A DNA stretch of 64,000 nt from Streptomyces sp. JB150 (GTDB lineage Bacteria; Actinomycetota; Actinomycetes; Streptomycetales; Streptomycetaceae): the NCBI RefSeq assembly GCF_011193355.1, contig NZ_CP049780.1, positions 383,686 to 447,685 on the forward strand. The letters run 5' to 3'. The notes under the pieces are model-generated. The model ran no database searches, was not told where the DNA came from, and saw only the letters and a list, made by a program, of their open reading frames with translations. The translations under genes and the position numbers were made by a program. Below are positions 28,235 through 36,837 of this stretch, piece by piece (position 1 is the stretch's first letter; every line of letters begins with the position of its first letter).

Positions 28235-29700
28235 GCGGCCGGCCGATGCCGTGCAGCCCGCGGGAGATCGGCTCCCTGTTCCTGTTCGAGGAGCTGAGCC
28301 CCGAGCAGCTGGGGCGGCTGTGCGCCGAGGGGCGCGTGGAGCTGTTCGAGCCGGGCCCCGTCTACGCCGAGGGTGAGCCCGCCACCTGCTTCTACGTGAT
28401 GATCGAGGGCACCGTCGTGCTGTCCCGGCGGGTCGGCGGCGACGACGTCGAGGTCATCCGGTCCTCGCAGCGCGGGGTGTACGCGGGCGCGATGCAAGCC
28501 TACATCGGCGACCGGGTCCGGCAGGTCTACAACAACTCGATGCGGGTGACCGAGCCGACGCGTTTCTTCGTGCTGCCCGCCGACACGTTCGCGAGCATCA
28601 TGCGCGAGTGGTTCCCGATGGCGGTGCATCTGCTGGAGGGCCTGTTCTTCGGGTCGAAGAACACCCAGCGGATGATCGGGCAGCGGGAGCGGCTGCTGGC
28701 GCTCGGCTCACTGTCCGCGGGGCTCACCCACGAACTGAACAACCCCGCGGCGGCGGCCGTCCGGGCCACCGAGGCGCTGCGCGAACGGGTGGCGAAGATG
28801 CGGCACAAGCTGAGTGTCATCTCGGCGGGGCCGTATCCGCGCGAGGTGCTCGCGCATCTGATCGAGATCCAGCAGCGTACCGCCGAGCGGGTCGGCAAGG
28901 CGCCCGCGCTCAGCCCGCTGGAGGCGTCCGACCGCGAGGACGCGATCGCCGACTGGCTGGACGACCACGGCATCCAGGACGGCTGGCGGCTCGCCCCCAC
29001 GTTCGTGCAGGCCGGGCTCGACCTGGACTGGCTGGACCAGGTCGCGGCGGCCGTCGACGAGCCGGTGCTGCCGGGGGCGATCGGCTGGCTCAACTACACG
29101 GTGGAGACCGAGCTGCTGATGGACGAGATCGCGGACGCCACCGCCCGCATCTCGCACCTGGTGGACGCCGCCAAGCAGTACTCGCAGCTGGACCGCGCGC
29201 CCTACCGGATCGCCGACGTGCACGAACTCCTCGACAGCACCCTGCTGATGCTGTCCGGGAAGATCGGCGAGCGGATCAAGATCGTCAAGGAGTACGACCG
29301 TACGCTCCCGCCGGTCCCCGCCTACCCGGCGGAGCTGAACCAGGTCTGGACGAACCTGATCGACAACGCGGTGTCCGCGATCGACAGCGCCGGCGGCGAG
29401 GGGACGCTGACGGTGCGGACCGCGCGCGAGCACGACCGGCTGCTGGTGGAGTTCCGGGACACCGGACCCGGGGTGGCGCCGGAGATCCGCGACCGGATCT
29501 TCGACCCGTTCTTCACCACGAAACCGGTCGGCGAGGGCACCGGGCTCGGCCTGGACATCTCCTGGCGGATCGTGGTGAACAAGCACCACGGCAGCCTCCA
29601 GGTGGAGTCCGTGCCCGGGGACACCCGCTTCCAGGTGCTCCTGCCGCTCACCGTCACGGGGGACGAGACGACCCCCGAACCCTTGGAGGAGACCGCATGA
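28231..29700 (+). CDS. Histidine kinase with N-terminal cNMP-binding domain
   Basis: This 489-residue cytoplasmic kinase has a Crp-like cNMP-binding domain (about 10-130), then a HisKA-like region with the phosphoacceptor His167 in LTHELNNPAAAAV, and a GHKL ATPase (NLIDNAVSAI, DTGPGV, GEGTGLGLDIS). There are no transmembrane segments. The GTG start overlaps the stop of the receiver-reductase fusion, and its own stop overlaps the start of the ZnF-UBP gene, so the three are translationally coupled. The cognate receiver is presumably the one at the N-terminus of the preceding protein. The ligand of the cNMP domain is unknown. Confidence 0.88.
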   Translation: MSGRPMPCSPREIGSLFLFEELSPEQLGRLCAEGRVELFEPGPVYAEGEPATCFYVMIEGTVVLSRRVGGDDVEVIRSSQRGVYAGAMQAYIGDRVRQVYNNSMRVTEPTRFFVLPADTFASIMREWFPMAVHLLEGLFFGSKNTQRMIGQRERLLALGSLSAGLTHELNNPAAAAVRATEALRERVAKMRHKLSVISAGPYPREVLAHLIEIQQRTAERVGKAPALSPLEASDREDAIADWLDDHGIQDGWRLAPTFVQAGLDLDWLDQVAAAVDEPVLPGAIGWLNYTVETELLMDEIADATARISHLVDAAKQYSQLDRAPYRIADVHELLDSTLLMLSGKIGERIKIVKEYDRTLPPVPAYPAELNQVWTNLIDNAVSAIDSAGGEGTLTVRTAREHDRLLVEFRDTGPGVAPEIRDRIFDPFFTTKPVGEGTGLGLDISWRIVVNKHHGSLQVESVPGDTRFQVLLPLTVTGDETTPEPLEETA

Positions 29701-30047
29701 CCGAGCAGAACGGCATCGACCCGAGCGTGCCGCCGAGCGGCACCGGGTGCGCGGAGTGCGAGGCCGACGGCGGCTGGTGGTTCCATCTGCGGCGCTGCGC
29801 CCGGTGCGGGCACGTGGGCTGCTGCGACTCGTCGCCCGCGAAGCACGCCACGGCCCACTTCAAGGCCACCGGTCATCCGCTGGTGCGAAGTTACGAGCCC
29901 GGCGAGGAGTGGTTCTGGGACTTCGCCACCGAGACCCTGTACGACTCCGGTCCGGCGCTCGCGCCGCCCGTCAGCCACCCCGCCGACCAGCCGGCGCCGG
30001 GGCCGGCGGGCAGGGTGCCGCGGGATTGGGCGAAGGCGCTGGGCTAG
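29697..30047 (+). CDS. UBP-type zinc finger protein
   Basis: This 116-residue protein is essentially one ZnF-UBP domain, the fold that binds the C-terminal tail of ubiquitin in eukaryotic deubiquitinases. Metal ligands are in CAEC, CARCGHVGCC, KHATAH and TGHPL. Bacterial copies have no known ubiquitin partner and probably recognise another C-terminal tail or act as adaptors. It is coupled by ATGA to the cNMP-domain histidine kinase, placing it in the same pathway. The C-terminal 40 residues are Pro/Ala-rich and probably disordered. Confidence 0.88.
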   Translation: MTEQNGIDPSVPPSGTGCAECEADGGWWFHLRRCARCGHVGCCDSSPAKHATAHFKATGHPLVRSYEPGEEWFWDFATETLYDSGPALAPPVSHPADQPAPGPAGRVPRDWAKALG

Positions 30048-30066
30048 GGGGTGTCGTTCGGATCAG

Positions 30067-30086
30067 GTTCTGGCGAGCGCCGGAAC
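30067..30086 (+). terminator. Hairpin after the ZnF-UBP operon
   Basis: GTTCTGGC (30067-30074) pairs with GCCGGAAC (30079-30086), with one G-U, around a GAGC loop. It lies 20 bp after the operon's last stop codon. Confidence 0.45.
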
Positions 30087-30198
30087 TGACTCCGGGTCAA
30101 AAGTGTGCCCTCGCCCGCAAAACACGCCCGCGCGTTGAACGCGCCCCGTCGCGCCTCCCGTACCACTGGCAAAGGGTGAGCCGGGCATTCAGCGAGGG

Positions 30199-31905
30199 AT
30201 GACCATGGGCGAGGCGTACGTCGGCACGCGACGGTCGGTGGCGGGCAGGTACCGGCTCCTCGGCGTCGTCCACCGCGAGACGAACCGCGTCTGCTGGTAC
30301 GGGGAGGACGCCGGGACCGGCCGGCCGTGTCTGGTCACCGGGATCGGGCTGCCGCAGGCGCCGGGCGACGACGGGGCGCGCCGGATCGCCGGCCGGGTGA
30401 TCCGCGGTTCCGGGACGGTGGAGGGGCTGTGCCCCGGACGGGTGGTTCCGGTGCTGGACGCCGTCGTGGAGGACGGTGTCCTGTGGACCGTGTCCGACTG
30501 GGTCGGCGGCACCCCGCTCGGTGACCTCCTCTCCGAGCGCGGGCCGTTCCACCATGTGCGGGCGGCGCGGATCGGGCTGGAGCTGCTGGACGTGCTGGAC
30601 GCGGCGCACGCCGAGGGTGTCACGCACGGCGAGCTGAGCCCCGGCCAGGTCGTCGTGCCGGAGCGGGGCCCGGTGGTGGTCACCGGCTTCGGGCTGGCGG
30701 GGGCGACCCTCGCGCCGCGGCTGACGGCACCGTCGTACGCCTCTCCCGAGCAGGCCCGTGACGAGCGCGTCGGCCCGGCGGCCGACCTGTGGGCGCTGGG
30801 TGCCGTGCTGTACACCCTGGTCGAGGGGCGTCCGCCGTTTCGCGAGCGGGACCGTCCGGAGGCGACGCTGCGGGGCGTGGACCGGCTGCCGCTGCGCACC
30901 CCGGTGCGCGCCGGGCCGCTCGCCCGGGTCGTGCAGGGGCTGCTGCGCAAGGACGCGCGGGAGCGGCTGACCCGGCCGGTGGTCCGCGCGGCCCTGCTGC
31001 GGGTGGTGCACGAGGATCCGGGGGCGCCCCTGCCCAGCCCGCCGCAGCCCCGGGTGCGGCGGGCGTACGCGGCCGTCCGTCATGCCGCGCCGGGGTGGAG
31101 CTGGCGCACGGTGGCCGCCGGGACGGCCGTGACGGTGGTCACGGTCGCGGTGGCCGTCCTCGTGGCGACGATGAGCCTGCGGGAGGGGGGCCCGGTCGCC
31201 TCCGACGCGCCGCCCTCCCGGCCCTCCGCGTCCGCAGCGTCCGGCACGTCCGGCGGTCGTCCCGGTGACTCCGGCGGGTCCGCCACCGGAGAAGAGGAGG
31301 CCGGCCCGCGCGAGCCCGGCCCCGCCCGTCCGGACCCGCCCCGTTCCGCGGCCCCCTCGCCGACCCCGCCGCCGGCGCGCACGCCCGCGCCCAGCCCGCC
31401 CGGCTTGCCGGGCGTCACCGGACTGCCGGAGGGTTTCCGCACGCACGCCGCCCCCGAGGGTTTCTCCGTGGCCCTCCCCGAGGGCTGGCGTCCGCTGCGC
31501 ACGAGTCGTGTCCCGGACGTGGGCTACCGCGTCGTGCTCGGCGCGGACGGCGACGACCGTACGCTCGCGGTGACCTACAGCGAGCGGGTCGGCCCGGACC
31601 CGGTCGCCGTCTGGCGCGACGACGTGGAGCCCGGGCTGAAGGGCGCCGTGGACGGCTACCGGCGGCTGGGCGCGATCCGGGCGACCAGGTACCAGGGCCG
31701 AGAGGCGGCGGACATGGAGTGGGTCGCGGGGGCCGGCGGCTTCCGGGTGCGCACGTTCGGGCGGGGCTTCCTGATCGGCGGCGGCCGGGGCTTCTCGCTG
31801 CGCTGGACGGCCCCGGCCGACGGCTTCGGGGCCGCGGAGAACCGGCAGGCGCTGGACACCGCCCTGCGCACGTTCCGCATTCCGCCGGAAGCGACGCACG
31901 GCTGA
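30199..31905 (+). CDS. Membrane-anchored serine/threonine pseudokinase
   Basis: This 568-residue protein has a PknB-like kinase fold (about 15-270), a Pro/Arg-rich linker, one transmembrane helix (about 304-326), a Ser/Pro/Gly-rich stretch and an extracytoplasmic domain (about 405-565). The catalytic residues are lost: the loop HRDLKPxN is HGELSPGQ (143-150) and DFG is GFG (163-165), and no VAIK lysine is evident. SPEQA and DLWALGAVLY are retained. It therefore probably signals by binding, not phosphorylation. An ATG at 30205 is an equally good start. It is divergent in position from none of its neighbours and converges on the serine hydrolase gene. Confidence 0.85.
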   Translation: MTMGEAYVGTRRSVAGRYRLLGVVHRETNRVCWYGEDAGTGRPCLVTGIGLPQAPGDDGARRIAGRVIRGSGTVEGLCPGRVVPVLDAVVEDGVLWTVSDWVGGTPLGDLLSERGPFHHVRAARIGLELLDVLDAAHAEGVTHGELSPGQVVVPERGPVVVTGFGLAGATLAPRLTAPSYASPEQARDERVGPAADLWALGAVLYTLVEGRPPFRERDRPEATLRGVDRLPLRTPVRAGPLARVVQGLLRKDARERLTRPVVRAALLRVVHEDPGAPLPSPPQPRVRRAYAAVRHAAPGWSWRTVAAGTAVTVVTVAVAVLVATMSLREGGPVASDAPPSRPSASAASGTSGGRPGDSGGSATGEEEAGPREPGPARPDPPRSAAPSPTPPPARTPAPSPPGLPGVTGLPEGFRTHAAPEGFSVALPEGWRPLRTSRVPDVGYRVVLGADGDDRTLAVTYSERVGPDPVAVWRDDVEPGLKGAVDGYRRLGAIRATRYQGREAADMEWVAGAGGFRVRTFGRGFLIGGGRGFSLRWTAPADGFGAAENRQALDTALRTFRIPPEATHG

Positions 31906-31911
31906 CGCACG

Positions 31912-33363
31912 TCAGGCCGACGGGTGACGGGGAGCGCGCAGGGTGCGCAGCGGGCCGCCGTGCAGGGGCTGGGTGCTCCAGCGGGCGGTGAAGGTGCGGT
32001 CGGGGAGCGTGCAGGTGAGCAGCAGGTGGTGCGGTGTCTCCAGGAAGATCACGTCCAGGGCGAGCGTCGCGGGGTCCGTCCAGCCGCCGCTGACGGCCGT
32101 GGGGGCGGGTTCCTCGGCGACGGTCCAGCCGGGACCGTCGCCGAGGCGCAGCGCGAGGTCGTGGCCGTCGTCGGTGAGCGTCACCGTCCAGCCGTCCGCC
32201 CCGCCGCGCACGGTGACCGCCGACAGGCCGGGCTGGGCGGCGCAGACCCCGCCGGCCGGGACGAACGCGGCGGCGGCCCAGTCCCCGGCCCGCCCCAGGG
32301 GAGCGGGCCGGCCCGGCGCCGGGGGCAGCGCGAGGCGGGACAGCCGCTCCCGCAGGGCGGCCTCGGCGGGCTCGTGGCCGGCCGGAGGCGCGGCGCCGAA
32401 GGCGGGCAGCAGGTGGTCCCAGACCAGGTTCAGCAGCTGCTGCATCCGCTCGGTCTCGGCGGTCGTCACGACCACCGCGTCGTGCTCGGGCAGGATCAGG
32501 CAGAACTGGCCGTAGGCGCCGTCGCCGCGGTAGCCGTGCCGGGACATCCAGAACTGGCAGCCGTAGCCCTGGTCCCAGTCCTGGCGGTCGGTGTCGCCCA
32601 TGCCGCCGGCGGTCGGGATGTGCGCGCGGCTCGCCTCGGCGACCCAGCCCTCGGGCAGCAGCCGCTCGCCCTCCCACACGCCGTCGCCCAGATACAGCCG
32701 GCCGAGCCGGGCGAGCGCGTCCGTCGTGGCGTGCAGCCCGCTGAAGCCGAGTTCGCGGCCGGTGCGGTCGCGCAGCCAGGCGGCCTCGCCGATGCCGAGC
32801 GGGTCGAGGAGGCGCGGGCGCAGATAGCCGGTGAGCGGCTGTCCCGTGACGCGCTGGACGATGGCCGCGAGGGTGTAGGTGGTGGGCTGGTTGTAGGCGA
32901 AGACGGTGCCGGGGTCGCGGTCGGGCGGCAGCAGCAGGAAGCCGCGGACCAGCTCCTCGGGGTCGAGGGCGCGGGCCGCGTCGAGGGTCTCGGCGAGGTG
33001 GCCGCTGGCCATGGTCGCCACGTGCCGCACCCGCATGGCGCGGCTGCGGGGGTCGGTGATGTCGGCGGCGAACTCCGGGAAGTACGAGATCACCGGGGCG
33101 TCGAAGTCGAGCAGTCCGTCGGCGGCGGCGAGCGCGGCGGCGGTCGCCGTGAAGCTCTTGCTGAGCGAGTACAGCAGATGGGGGCGGCCGGCGGTGTACG
33201 GCGCCCACCAGCCTTCGGCCACGACGTGGCCGTGGCGCAGGATCATCAGGCTGTGCGGCTCGATCCCGGGGGCGGCGTCGAGGGCGTCGAGGAAGGCGAG
33301 GACACCGGAGGCGTCGACGCCCTGGGCGGCGGGGGTGCTCGAAGGCAGCGGTCGCGCACTCAT
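31912..33363 (-). CDS. Beta-lactamase-family serine hydrolase
   Basis: This 483-residue class C beta-lactamase/DD-peptidase-like enzyme carries the SxxK motif at Ser66-Lys69 (YSLSKSFTA) and a YxN-type motif in FAYNQPTTYTL. The start at 33361-33363 follows GAGAGG. There is no signal peptide, so it is probably a cytoplasmic esterase or peptidase, not a secreted beta-lactamase. An extra C-terminal domain of about 130 residues is predicted to be beta-rich. It is divergent from the LLM oxidoreductase gene. Confidence 0.87.
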   Translation of the reverse strand: MSARPLPSSTPAAQGVDASGVLAFLDALDAAPGIEPHSLMILRHGHVVAEGWWAPYTAGRPHLLYSLSKSFTATAAALAAADGLLDFDAPVISYFPEFAADITDPRSRAMRVRHVATMASGHLAETLDAARALDPEELVRGFLLLPPDRDPGTVFAYNQPTTYTLAAIVQRVTGQPLTGYLRPRLLDPLGIGEAAWLRDRTGRELGFSGLHATTDALARLGRLYLGDGVWEGERLLPEGWVAEASRAHIPTAGGMGDTDRQDWDQGYGCQFWMSRHGYRGDGAYGQFCLILPEHDAVVVTTAETERMQQLLNLVWDHLLPAFGAAPPAGHEPAEAALRERLSRLALPPAPGRPAPLGRAGDWAAAAFVPAGGVCAAQPGLSAVTVRGGADGWTVTLTDDGHDLALRLGDGPGWTVAEEPAPTAVSGGWTDPATLALDVIFLETPHHLLLTCTLPDRTFTARWSTQPLHGGPLRTLRAPRHPSA

Positions 33364-33424
33364 GCGCTCATCCTCTCCCCCGCGATCAGCGCGTGGGGAG
33401 GGGTACGCCGGACGCCGTTCGCCG

Positions 33425-33468
33425 CGCCCGCCGCCGGGACGGGGCGCGCGCCCGCCACCGGGACGGGT
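33425..33468. repeat. 20-bp direct repeat in the divergent promoter region
   Basis: Bases 33425-33444 and 33449-33468 match at 19 of 20 positions, with a 24-bp offset. The repeat lies between the divergent serine hydrolase and LLM oxidoreductase genes and could be a paired regulator site or a slippage product. Confidence 0.5.
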
Positions 33469-33525
33469 TGCCCACGGGTCACTCGCGTCCCGTTTTCGCC
33501 GCGTGCGGCCGGGGACTCGCTGGTC

Positions 33526-34497
33526 ATGGTGCGAATCGGATACACGATGATGACTGAGCAGGCCGGGCCCCGTGAGCTGGTCGACCATGTGGTGCGGGCC
33601 GAGGAGGTCGGCTTCGACTTCTCGGTGACCTCGGACCACTACTTCCCGTGGCTGCGCACGCAGGGTCACTCGCCGTACGCGTGGGCCGTGCTGGGAGCGG
33701 CGGCGCAGGCGACGTCCCGTATCCCGCTCATGACGTACGTGACCTGCCCGACCTTCCGCTATCACCCGGCGGTGGTGGCGCAGAAGGCGGCGACCCTGCA
33801 GCTGCTGTCCGAGGGCCGGTTCCGGCTGGGTCTGGGCTCGGGCGAGAACCTGAACGAGCACGTGGTGGGCGGCGGCTGGCCTTCGGTGGACGTGCGGCAC
33901 GAGATGCTGGAGGAGGCCGTCGAGATCATCCGGGCCCTCTTCGAGGGCGGGCACGTCACGCGGCGCGGTCAGCACTTCGACGTGGAGTCGGCGCGGCTGT
34001 GGGACCTGCCCGACGTGCCGCCGCCGATCGGCATCGCCGTCTCCGGTGACCGCTCCTGTGCGCTGGCGGGGCGGTTGGCGGACCTGGTCATCGCCACCGA
34101 GCCCAAGCCGGGGCTGCTGGAGGCGTTCGACCGGCACGGCGGTGCGGGCAAGCCGCGGGTGGGCCAGCTGCCGGTGTGCTACGACACCGACCGGGACGCG
34201 GCGATCAAGCGGGCGCACGCCCAGTTCCGCTGGTTCGGCAACGGCTGGAAGGTGAACTCCGAGCTGCCGCACCCCGACTCCTTCGAGTCGGCCACGCAGT
34301 TCGTCACCCCCGACGACGTGGCGGAATCCATCCCGTGCGGCGACGACCCGGAGGTCTTCGTGGAGGCCGTACGCCCGTACGCCGAGGCCGGATTCACCGA
34401 GATCGCGCTGGTGCAGATCGGCGGCGAGTCGCAGCCGGAGTTCCTGGACTGGTCGGCGAAGACCCTGCTGCCGGCGCTGCACGACGCCCTCGGCTGA
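33526..34497 (+). CDS. LLM-class F420-dependent oxidoreductase
   Basis: This 323-residue luciferase-like TIM barrel belongs to the F420-dependent glucose-6-phosphate-dehydrogenase-like group (TIGR03557-type). Recognisable segments are MVRIGYTMMTEQAGP, FDFSVTSDHYFPW, LMTYVTCPTFRYHPAVVAQ, FRLGLGSGENLNEHV and IGIAVSGDRSCALAG. Such enzymes use deazaflavin F420 for hydride transfer; the substrate is not assignable. The ATG at 33526 matches the conserved N-terminus. It is followed by the SALP gene 40 bp downstream on the same strand. Confidence 0.87.
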   Translation: MVRIGYTMMTEQAGPRELVDHVVRAEEVGFDFSVTSDHYFPWLRTQGHSPYAWAVLGAAAQATSRIPLMTYVTCPTFRYHPAVVAQKAATLQLLSEGRFRLGLGSGENLNEHVVGGGWPSVDVRHEMLEEAVEIIRALFEGGHVTRRGQHFDVESARLWDLPDVPPPIGIAVSGDRSCALAGRLADLVIATEPKPGLLEAFDRHGGAGKPRVGQLPVCYDTDRDAAIKRAHAQFRWFGNGWKVNSELPHPDSFESATQFVTPDDVAESIPCGDDPEVFVEAVRPYAEAGFTEIALVQIGGESQPEFLDWSAKTLLPALHDALG

Positions 34498-34537
34498 GAC
34501 CGCCGGGCCGGACGAATCACCCGGAGGGCGGAGCATC

Positions 34538-35020
34538 TTGTGCGTGGAGCGGGTACTGGAAGGCTTTACGTCCGTTCTCCCCGGAGGCCTTGTGGTGAAC
34601 TCCTTCGTGCACAGGACCCTGGTCGTCCAGCTCCAGGCCGGCACCGCGGACCGCTTCCCGGTCCTCGCCCATCTGGGCTACGACGCCGAGGATCCGTACG
34701 CCGTCACCGCGGTGTTCAGCCATGACGGCCGGGTGCTCGCCCGGTGGCGGCTGGACCGCGAGATGCTCGCCGACGGACTGCGCCGGCCGGTCGGTCTCGG
34801 CGACGTCCGGATGCGGCCGGTGGCGACGGGCCACTGGGAGGAGCTGCGGCTGGACTTCTTCGGCGACCCGCGCTCCGGCGGCGGGCAGCATCACGCGGCC
34901 GTCTTCGCCTGGGCACCGGCGGTCACGGCCTTCCTGCGCGACACCTACGCCGTGGTGCCGCCCGGCCGGGAGCGGGTGCGGGTGGACGACTTCCTGGCCG
35001 AGGTCATCGCGGAGAGCTGA
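34538..35020 (+). CDS. SsgA-like sporulation/cell-division regulator (SALP)
   Basis: SALPs are found only in sporulating actinomycetes, where they steer septum placement and spore-wall synthesis. This 160-residue protein shows the family pattern of a short beta-barrel with YDAEDPYAVTAVF, VLARWRLDREMLADGL and GDVRMRP. The first codon is TTG 34538, behind GGAGGGCGGAG; GTG 34544 is an alternative. I cannot place it confidently among SsgA-SsgG. It ends in two strong hairpins. Confidence 0.88.
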   Translation: MCVERVLEGFTSVLPGGLVVNSFVHRTLVVQLQAGTADRFPVLAHLGYDAEDPYAVTAVFSHDGRVLARWRLDREMLADGLRRPVGLGDVRMRPVATGHWEELRLDFFGDPRSGGGQHHAAVFAWAPAVTAFLRDTYAVVPPGRERVRVDDFLAEVIAES

Positions 35021-35042
35021 AGGTCGTCGCGGGAAGCGAGAG

Positions 35043-35068
35043 CCGCGGTGAACCGAGGGTCACCGCGG
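35043..35068. terminator. Hairpin after the SALP gene
   Basis: CCGCGGTGA (35043-35051) pairs perfectly with TCACCGCGG (35060-35068) across an 8-nt loop. Confidence 0.6.
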
Positions 35069-35089
35069 CGGGCTCGGTGGAAAAAGGGA

Positions 35090-35135
35090 CCGGCGGCGGG
35101 TCCGGGACGCGTGGGCGTTCCGGACCCGCCGCCGG
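35090..35135. terminator. 16-bp stem bidirectional terminator
   Basis: A perfect 16-bp stem (35090-35105 with 35120-35135) carries a 14-nt loop between the convergent SALP and DUF6328 genes. Confidence 0.8.
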
Positions 35136-35188
35136 CTCGTGAGGGCGTCAAGGCAGGAGCGGCGCTCGGCGCGCGCCGGTGCCTCCGT

Positions 35189-35743
35189 TCAGCGGCTGGT
35201 GTGCCGGTGCCGGGTCCACAGCGGTATCCCGAACCAGCACAGCAGGTACCACATCAGTACACCGGTGACCAGCCACGGCACGAAGTCGTCGTGGGTCGCC
35301 ACCCGCAGGATGAGCAGCAGCGACGCGGTGGTGGTGGCGAGCAGCAGGACCAGCCCGACGAGGGTCATGCGGGACGCCCAGCTGACCGCCTGCGGTTTGA
35401 TCCGGCGGCCGGAGACCAGCCGGTGCAGGGACACCGGTCCGATCAGGGCACCGGTCGCGGCGGCGCCGAGGACGACCGTGACGATGTAGATCGTGCGGTC
35501 GGTGTCCGCGAGCTCGCGGTACGTCGGGGTGAAGACCACCGTCAGCAGGAAGCCGAACAGGATCTGCACGCCCATCTGGGCGACGCGCACCTCCTGGATC
35601 AGCTCGACCCACATCCGGTCGGCTCTCTCCTCCTCGGTCTCGTTGCGCCCCCTGGGCCTGTTCTCGGTGCCCCTCGCACTGTCCGCGCTGTCCTTCGCGG
35701 TGCCCTGCGCGCTGTCCTTCGCCCTGTCTTCGGCGGCCGTCAC
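35189..35743 (-). CDS. DUF6328-like integral membrane protein
   Basis: This 184-residue protein has a highly charged, low-complexity N-terminus of about 45 residues (DRAKDSAQGTAKDSADSARG) followed by four transmembrane helices. The conserved entry sequence is ELIQEVRVAQMGVQILFGFLL, which I associate with the DUF6328 family; its function is unknown. The GTG at 35741-35743 follows GGGGAGG. It lies 98 bp downstream of the aldo/keto reductase on the same strand. Confidence 0.78.
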   Translation of the reverse strand: MTAAEDRAKDSAQGTAKDSADSARGTENRPRGRNETEEERADRMWVELIQEVRVAQMGVQILFGFLLTVVFTPTYRELADTDRTIYIVTVVLGAAATGALIGPVSLHRLVSGRRIKPQAVSWASRMTLVGLVLLLATTTASLLLILRVATHDDFVPWLVTGVLMWYLLCWFGIPLWTRHRHTSR

Positions 35744-35841
35744 GACGCTGCCTCCCCGGTGGAAACGACCTGGTGTTTCCCCTCCGGGTTCCCCCTCGGC
35801 GGCGGAACTGTCCTGGCCGAGGGGGTCGGGTGAGCAGAGCG

Positions 35842-36825
35842 TTACCAGCGGCCCTCGACCTGGTCCGCGATCCGCCGGTCGTAGAGGTCGCGGATCGCCT
35901 CCAGCGTGGCGTCGGACAGCGGCGGCAGCGTGGCGGCGGCCGTGTTGGCGCGGGCCTGCTCCGGTGAGCGGGCGCCGGGGATCACCGTGGTCACGCCGGG
36001 CTGCTGGGCGATCCAGCGCAGCGCCAGCTGGGCGGGGGTGTACCCGTCGGGCGCGAGGGCGGAGAACTCGGCGGCGGCCTCCACGCCGGTGGCGAAGTCG
36101 ACGCCGGAGAAGGTCTCGCCCTGGTCGAAGGACTCGCCGTGCCGGTTGTAGGTGCGGTGGTCGTTCTCCGGGAACACCGTGTCCTTGGTGTACTTGCCGG
36201 ACAGCAGGCCGGAGGCGAGCGGCACCCGGGCGATGATGCCCACGCCGGCCTCCCGCGCGGCGGGGAGGACCTCGCGCAGCGGCTTCATGCGGAACGGGTT
36301 GAGGATGATCTGCACGCTGACCACGTTCTGCCGGGCGATGGCGGTCAGTGCCTCCTCGCAGGTCTCGACGCTGACGCCGTAGGCGGCGATCCGCTCCTCG
36401 GCGACCAGGGTGTCGAGCGCGTCGTACACCTCGTCGGAGGAGTAGACGGGGGTCGGCGGGCAGTGCAGCTGGACCAGGTCCACGCGGTCGACGCCGAGGT
36501 TGCGCCGGGAGCGGTCGTTCCAGGCGCGGAAGTTGTCCAGGACGTAGTTCTCGGGGATCTGGTCGACCCGGCGGCCCATCTTGGTCGCGACGAGGACGTG
36601 CAGATCGGGCCGGCCGCGCAGGAACGCGGCGATGGTCTGCTCGCTGCGGCCGTCGCCGTACACGTCGGCGGTGTCGAAGAAGGTGACGCCCGACTCCGCG
36701 GCCGCCTCCAGCACCGCGAGGGCTTCCTTGTCGTCGACGTCGCCCCAGTCGGCGCCCAGCTGCCAGGTCCCGAGGCCGATGACGGACGCCCGCTGACCCC
36801 ATCGTTCGAATACACGCTCTTCCAT
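35842..36825 (-). CDS. Aldo/keto reductase
   Basis: This 327-residue NADP(H)-dependent TIM-barrel reductase carries the AKR catalytic tetrad region: FFDTADVYGDGRSE (Asp and Tyr), VLVATKMGRR (Lys) and LVQLHCPP (His). It has the family ends IGLGTWQLGADWG and IPGARSPEQ. The physiological substrate is unknown. It starts 12 bp after the flavin monooxygenase gene on the same strand, so the two are probably co-transcribed and may act in sequence on one compound. Confidence 0.9.
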   Translation of the reverse strand: MEERVFERWGQRASVIGLGTWQLGADWGDVDDKEALAVLEAAAESGVTFFDTADVYGDGRSEQTIAAFLRGRPDLHVLVATKMGRRVDQIPENYVLDNFRAWNDRSRRNLGVDRVDLVQLHCPPTPVYSSDEVYDALDTLVAEERIAAYGVSVETCEEALTAIARQNVVSVQIILNPFRMKPLREVLPAAREAGVGIIARVPLASGLLSGKYTKDTVFPENDHRTYNRHGESFDQGETFSGVDFATGVEAAAEFSALAPDGYTPAQLALRWIAQQPGVTTVIPGARSPEQARANTAAATLPPLSDATLEAIRDLYDRRIADQVEGRW

Positions 36826-36837
36826 GGCGTCAGTGTG

